From Hydnum rufescens UP504 (Eukaryota > Basidiomycota > Agaricomycetes > Cantharellales > Hydnaceae), in NCBI GenBank assembly GCA_014904985.1, contig MU129303.1, positions 1-33,556 of the forward strand: a stretch of 33,556 nt of DNA, given 5' to 3'. The notes below the pieces were generated by a model. It was not told the DNA's origin, ran no database searches, and was given only the letters and a program-made list of their open reading frames with translations. A program made the position numbers and the translations under genes. Shown one piece after another: positions 28,993 to 33,556 of the stretch (its first letter is position 1; every line of letters begins with the position of its first letter).

Positions 28993-30274
28993 GCAGAAGC
29001 ATGCCAGGCCATGTCCTGATTTGCATCGTCTTTGTCAATGCAGAAATCTTGGTTATGCTTTGGGTCACACAAGAAATCACGATATGACGTGTGGAGAGGT
29101 ACAATGGGCTCATTGTCGCTGTGAGTACCGCTAAGGAGCGAGGCAAGATGCTTCACAATCCCTCGCTGTATCTCCTTGTCATCTGGGTCATCTGGAGTAA
29201 GGATAGAGTTGGGCGGAACTAGGTGAAAAAGGGCCTGCAATGATAATGGCTCCTGAGCGCATACGATTCGGCCTAGGATTGACTTGACTCGTTTTACTCC
29301 TAGCTCAATTGATGGATCGCAGTGCGCCTTCATCACGGTGCTATAGAGCCCATAGAGCCCTTCATCACTATGCAGCACTGCCCCGATTCGGTCCTGCGGG
29401 CCGACGCCAGCTTTATTATCCCCACAAATGAAGCGGCAGGCAGTGGCAGCCCACTGAAAGGATGTTCCGGCCATCCGAATGAGATCCCTCAGCTGCATCT
29501 GGCACTTCTCTCGAAATAACTTCGTGTCACGGAATTCATTGTGCACATACCTCCCAATATCGCGGGAAGTCTGATCAACAGGATGTCGTCCACAAGCATG
29601 ACGGCAAAGCCCAGGTTGCAGCGGGGACTGCAATGCAAATTGGATGTCGGGCTCATATCTTGAAGTGACTATGACCCGAAGACCCGGAGGGAGTTCTGAG
29701 GCTCGCTTTGTTAGAACAGCAAGGGCGTCGGCGCGAGCCGTAATGTCCCCAGATTCGTCAAATGCATCGATGAAAACGACGGTCTCCCCCAGGGCCTTAT
29801 CATCCTTGAATGATGCAATGATAAAGTGCTCGAACTGCAACGTGCAGTTATCGGATGTTCGTATGGCAGTCTCGTCCTTCACAGCATCGACAAGGCGCTG
29901 CTTCCGGGACCTGTCGAGATCGGCCAGGTCTCGAGCGATCGTACTGAACAAGTTGGTCAGGTTTGCAAGGGGTTTATTTTTGTCGAAGCCATAGTACGAC
30001 CCCTTCCGTTCAAGGTCGGAAACACGTTTCGCGCACGAGCGAAGGATCGACGATTTCCCCGCACCCGCCAGGCCGCACAACCAAAGCACACGAGACGATT
30101 CATTCGACTCCAACTTTATTGAGCTGCTCGGATCAGACAACGGCGTATCCGCTCCAAGAGCCCAACCCACTATAGCGTCAATGATCTCCGTACGCGTGCC
30201 TGATAAGCACCCTTTATCCAGATCGTGATGAGCCTCGGGGGCATATTTTATTTCGCTGAGCACTTGCAAGTCGC
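28993..30274 (-). other. NACHT NTPase exon
   Basis: The exon opens with DLQVLSEIKYAPEAHHD, then GCLSGTRTEII, the Walker A loop LCGLAGAGKSSIL (about 30045-30080), the Walker B line TVVFIDAFDESGD (about 29745-29785) and VIVTSRYEPDI. The C-terminal half has PLSLQALFHLVPP and VPLHTSYRDFLCDPKHNQDF, the usual end of the fungal NACHT region. All catalytic features look intact over about 427 codons. The frame ends at TGA 28991-28989, one frame away from the continuing MERSLKFNICQLPTSFLPN, so a one-base indel lies near 29005. Confidence 0.92.
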
Positions 30275-30329
30275 CTGTGGACCATCTTAGAACGAAGGTT
30301 TTGACCGAGGACATACGAAAAGCACTTAC

Positions 30330-31691
30330 GGACTTCAGTCACGACGTCTAGGACGCGATACGTAATCACGGAGCATTGTATGTTGGCATGGTCAATCAGA
30401 TTCCTTCGGAGAGTCTCCAGAGTCCCCTTGTAGTCATCGATCTGTGCATCCATAAGAGAAACCGCGTTCTCCACTGCGCGTTTGACTTTGGCCCATGCTG
30501 ATCAGTCTTGGAGTAAGTAGAACAGGGGAGATTCCACATACCGAAGGACTTGTTGCAATAGTCCCGAATGAAATACGCACATTCCATTACTTGGCGTAGC
30601 ATTTGGTTGATGATGTCTTGATCTGTTTTCGAGCGTTTCTTCAACTCCTCGGCTTCGTCGGCGAAGGAGCAACTATCCGCCATAGTCTGGACTAAACCCA
30701 TCACTTTCACGTCTCGGGCACTCTGGGCGGAAGCGATCTAATGGAACACCAGTCAGAGAGCAAACAGATACAAAACCTGAGCTAGTCGCACCTTATACAC
30801 TGCTGAGACAACTCCCCATGCTAACTTGATCCAGGGGTGAGCCTATTTGCAAATACTTCTTAGTACTCGTGGGCCACAGGCAATTCGGGATGAAACGCGC
30901 CTCGCGACTGAGTCAGCAACTTTTACAAGTGCGTCGAGGCGACGCAACAACGGGGACCAAGCCGTGGACAGGGTTGTGATTTCTGTTGCAAGGGGGTAGC
31001 TTGAATGGCTTCGTTTACCAGGGCTATTCCGGGACCTAGCTGCTGCGCAGCCCGGTTGGCACTGTCGACAGCATCACTAGTGGATGCGAGAGAGGATGCC
31101 ACACATATTGTCAATTCTCCGAATGTGTCGTTCGCGCTTTTCAAATCGAGGCGTATCTCTGGAGGGATAAATTAAAGACTGTCCGTGAGCGTGGCCCTCC
31201 CTTCACATGAACATAACGTGAGCAGGTTCACCTTTGTTCGTCGCGGAGGAGAGATCCAAGTTGCACGATGCGACAATCCGCCCCGAATGCCCAAAATGGC
31301 GCTCGAGCAAATCTATAGCCACTCGGCAACCAATAGTTGCTGGAATCACCGTGCTGCCGAGAGTGTGTGAATGAAAGATGACAAGGTATGTGAGCATGAA
31401 GGAGACCTACAACTCATCCCCGAAGGGATCCTTCCACGCCACGGCATCCTGTGTTGCCTTGATGTATTTTGACTTTAGCGAACGAAGCCCAGTGACAGTA
31501 GCAGGAGGCTGAATGGTGAAGTGAAGGCGATATGGTTTCAATGCATGTAGGAGAGCGCTGTTACATCTGACCTCTGTCGCGAGGGCCAAATAGGTTTGTT
31601 CGATGTGAATTTGTGGTCCCTAAGTGGATGGCATACCTGAAATATACACTTTGCACATGTCCGCTGGGTTCAGCGGGTCGTTGGATGCCAT
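30330..31691 (-). other. NLR N-terminal exons (C2-like and helical region)
   Basis: ATG 31691-31689 opens MASNDPLNPADMCKVYIS. After the first intron (31574-31636) follow RCNSALLHALKPYRLHFTIQ and WKDPFGDEF, then TVIPATIGCRVAIDLLERHF, which has the beta-strand pattern of a C2 domain; the assignment is tentative. Exons 4-7 form a helical region (SANDTFGELTICVASSLAS, AHPWIKLAWGVVSAVYK, QVMECAYFIRDYCNKSF, AVSLMDAQIDDYKG), which commonly precedes NACHT in mushroom NLRs. Exon 4 is out of phase by one base between ATPL and TEITTLSTAW. The other exons join in phase, so this part decayed little, or the missing base is an assembly error. Confidence 0.75.
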
Positions 31692-32556
31692 GATGTGGCA
31701 ACAGAGCGTTCTAACTGATGAACTAACGAGACGTTTAAAGATGATGGACGGTGGTGTGATGGACTGGCACTCTAGTGCCGAGGAGACAATTTGTGACCAC
31801 GAGGCAATGCCAGGTTGGGAAGCACCAGTACTTCAGGGCTCAGGTATCCTGACCAAATTGGAAAGATACTTTGTATTGCTCTTTCAGAAATGGTTAGCCG
31901 CCACCAGTGTCGCTTAGACCTGGTCCGAAAAGGTCAAAGGCCCATTTTGTGAGCGGTCTGACTTTCGGGACGGCCAGCCCATGGTCAACGAGGTCGACTG
32001 TCAATGACGCTCAATAGGAAGTTGCTAACATAATCACATGGCCTTTGGCGGCCAAACGATGTGGACAGCGACGACAGAAATCAACGCTTGTCATTGGACT
32101 TCTACCGCAGTGACCTTCTCTGCAGATTTGATATCTACTATGCACCGCCTGCATTTCCTCGATAATCTAATTAATCAGAGATAATTTTCCCCTTCCTGAG
32201 GTGAATGACATGGGAAGGCGTTGCATTGGTTGTCTGAGACGTAAGAAATCACTTTCTTCGAGAGTGCCACAAGTCGCGGGGTAACCACACATTTATTGAG
32301 GGACCCGCTCGCCTTGGTCACCCTTAGTTTTTTGTCTGTCCAAGTTTTGCGCGTCAAAGACAGACTTTTTCGAGTCTATTTGTCTATCTAATCGCCGAAA
32401 CATAGTATTATACATGGACCTCGGGAAATCTCTAGTGTCCCAACTATATTCCTAACCGTGTGTTGGACTATCGACAGTCACCCCAGGTGGGAAATTGCAC
32501 GAGTCACAGAGCTGCATACAAAAAATTCGGCCGGATTATCAGAACAGCCGCGATGA
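31692..32556. other. intergenic region, NLR upstream and oxidase downstream
   Basis: No gene. Both neighbours are on the minus strand, so this holds the oxidase 3' end and the presumed NLR promoter. CpGs are frequent, unlike the transposon block. I find no clear TATA box or repeat. Confidence 0.5.
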
Positions 32557-33556
32557 TCAAATAGTCATTAAGGACCAAGAATTAATGGGACGCACATGAA
32601 GAGCCGCCTGAGGGATTTCAAGATCTTGAATGGCTTTGGGTTGAATGACAACGGCGCCCATTTTCCCATGCACAAGATGCCAGCCTGCCAGTCAAATACA
32701 GACATTTAGAACAAACACGGTAAAAGGTTCCCTTCCTTCGGTAGGGTAGGCTCACCCATGTGACAATGGAGGGCAAAGACCCCTGGCTCGTCAGTCGGAA
32801 TTCGAATGATGGCATACGAAGCCCGCGGGACCACGAACTGGAACGTTGAGATAAATGGAGAAAATTGTTAATAGAGTACAAGAACTCCTTGGGGAAAGGA
32901 CAAACTGTATCTCGTCGGAGTGGATTCGATGTATTGAAATAGCTTGGGGGCAGCGCTGCGTAGGAGTCCGCCGATAATACCCCTTGGCCTCTCGCAACAA
33001 TGTCGAATGCCTTCCCATCTGAAACAAGCAAATATCGTCAAAAGGCATCGTCAAGAACCGGGAGGTCTCCGACACCCACGAAGATGATATGGGTGGTCAA
33101 TAGTCGCATCTCTGTTATTGATGACAATATCGGCTCCTCCGCTTCCCGCAAATACGGTATGCGCGATGATAGATTCATTCAGCGATAACCCCTTGTGCAC
33201 TGCGAGAGCATTGGGTCGTAGGGCAACTGCGTATGAAGTGAGAGATGTCAGATACTGCTTCGGTGAAAAATGATCGACAACGTAGGAGATATTACATTTG
33301 TCCATGTACATTGTTGAAGTAAAAGTCGAAAATCGTCACGTTCTGTGCGGTCACTGGAAACCCACCTATCGAATTCTGACCGCCAAGGGGGCGAATTAAT
33401 ACCACACCAGGAGAAAAAAATACTGAAACGAACCAAAACCCAGCTAGACTCGACAGTCTCCGGCACCTGAGCCCTGACAACAGGAACGAGAGCGTCCGAT
33501 GCAAAGCCGGGACATGAGGTCGCATTAAGTGGGTGATCAGACCAATCGCTCGTCGT
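32557..33556 (-). CDS. multicopper oxidase (laccase/ferroxidase-like), 3' part, 5' end beyond the window
   Basis: Six exons join in phase with no stop: >33556-33434, 33375-33310, 33254-33080, 33018-32906, 32837-32756 and 32684-32557 (TGA). Introns are 55-71 bp; one acceptor (33255) has an equally phased alternative 3 bp away. Two copper-binding blocks of the third cupredoxin domain are complete. The first is DHPYHLHGKAFDIVARG, whose HLHG is rebuilt across the intron 33019-33079. The second is LHCHMGWHL, which spans the intron 32685-32755. Such enzymes oxidise phenols or metals and reduce oxygen to water, often outside the cell. The motifs give trinuclear and T1 copper ligands. The residue at the usual axial position after HCH-x3-H-x4 reads Lys, where Leu, Phe or Met is normal. 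The end KAIQDLEIPQAALHVRPIN looks native. Confidence 0.87.

Larger units (their letters stand above)
26111..31691 (-). pseudogene. NACHT-WD40 NLR-like gene, degenerate
   Basis: One gene can be followed for 5.6 kb. Eight exons (starts to ends on the minus strand): 31691-31637, 31573-31411, 31353-31232, 31158-30897, 30842-30792, 30737-30542, 30497-30330 and 30274 onwards. All the introns are GT-AG, 44-73 bp long, and their phases match. The product has an N-terminal C2-like region, a helical region, NACHT, a post-NACHT region, WD40 repeats and a conserved C-terminus. NLR-like proteins of this design act in the cytosol in fungal non-self recognition and programmed cell death. The NACHT exon is intact, but one base is missing in exon 4 (near 30989), and everything below about 29010 is frame-broken. 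The decayed part is CpG-poor, the intact part CpG-rich. Confidence 0.85.

Overview
The window looks like a transposon-rich segment of a basidiomycete (probably Agaricomycete) nuclear genome. Three things point there: a KDZ-type transposase with a CxC1-like cysteine cluster, a NACHT-WD40 NLR-like gene with a C-terminal motif I associate with mushroom NLRs, and genes cut by short introns (44-73 bp, GT-AG). Most of the left 29 kb is depleted of CpG. The right 4.5 kb keeps its CpGs and holds the only gene that reads cleanly.

Layout. 1-1020: decayed, CpG-poor sequence with a remnant of a coding tail. 1021-12675: a complete but degenerate Ty3/gypsy chromovirus on the + strand, with LTRs 1026-1591 and 12100-12670 and a 5-bp target duplication CTACC. 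It carries a long gag, a -1 frameshift site at the gag/pol junction, PR-RT-RNaseH-INT-chromodomain, and an extra reading frame of about 850-870 codons between the chromodomain and the 3' LTR. 12676-14003: CpG-poor repeats, including a dimeric tandem array of about 285 bp. 14004-22549: a KDZ transposase gene (+) split by a Ty1/copia element (-, 14620-21167, target duplication TCAGG). The copia integrase is itself split by a 1.93-kb non-coding element with 47-bp inverted ends (17326-19255). 22550-26100: no convincing intact gene, but a 675-bp hAT-like MITE (23606-24280) with an 8-bp target duplication. 26111-31691: a large NACHT-WD40 NLR-like pseudogene (-). 32557-33556: the 3' six exons of a multicopper oxidase (-), cut by the window edge.

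The unifying signal is CpG decay. The two LTRs of each retroelement differ almost only where one or both copies have lost a CpG. Nearly every premature stop inside the gypsy and KDZ reading frames is TGA in frame, as expected for CGA (Arg) to TGA by deamination of methylated CpG. The decay stops abruptly inside the NLR gene near 28.9-29.0 kb: the WD40 half is CpG-poor and frame-broken, while the NACHT half is CpG-rich and nearly intact. I read this as the edge of a methylated, heterochromatic transposon block meeting active sequence. No alignment or database search was possible, so family names rest on motifs read by eye.
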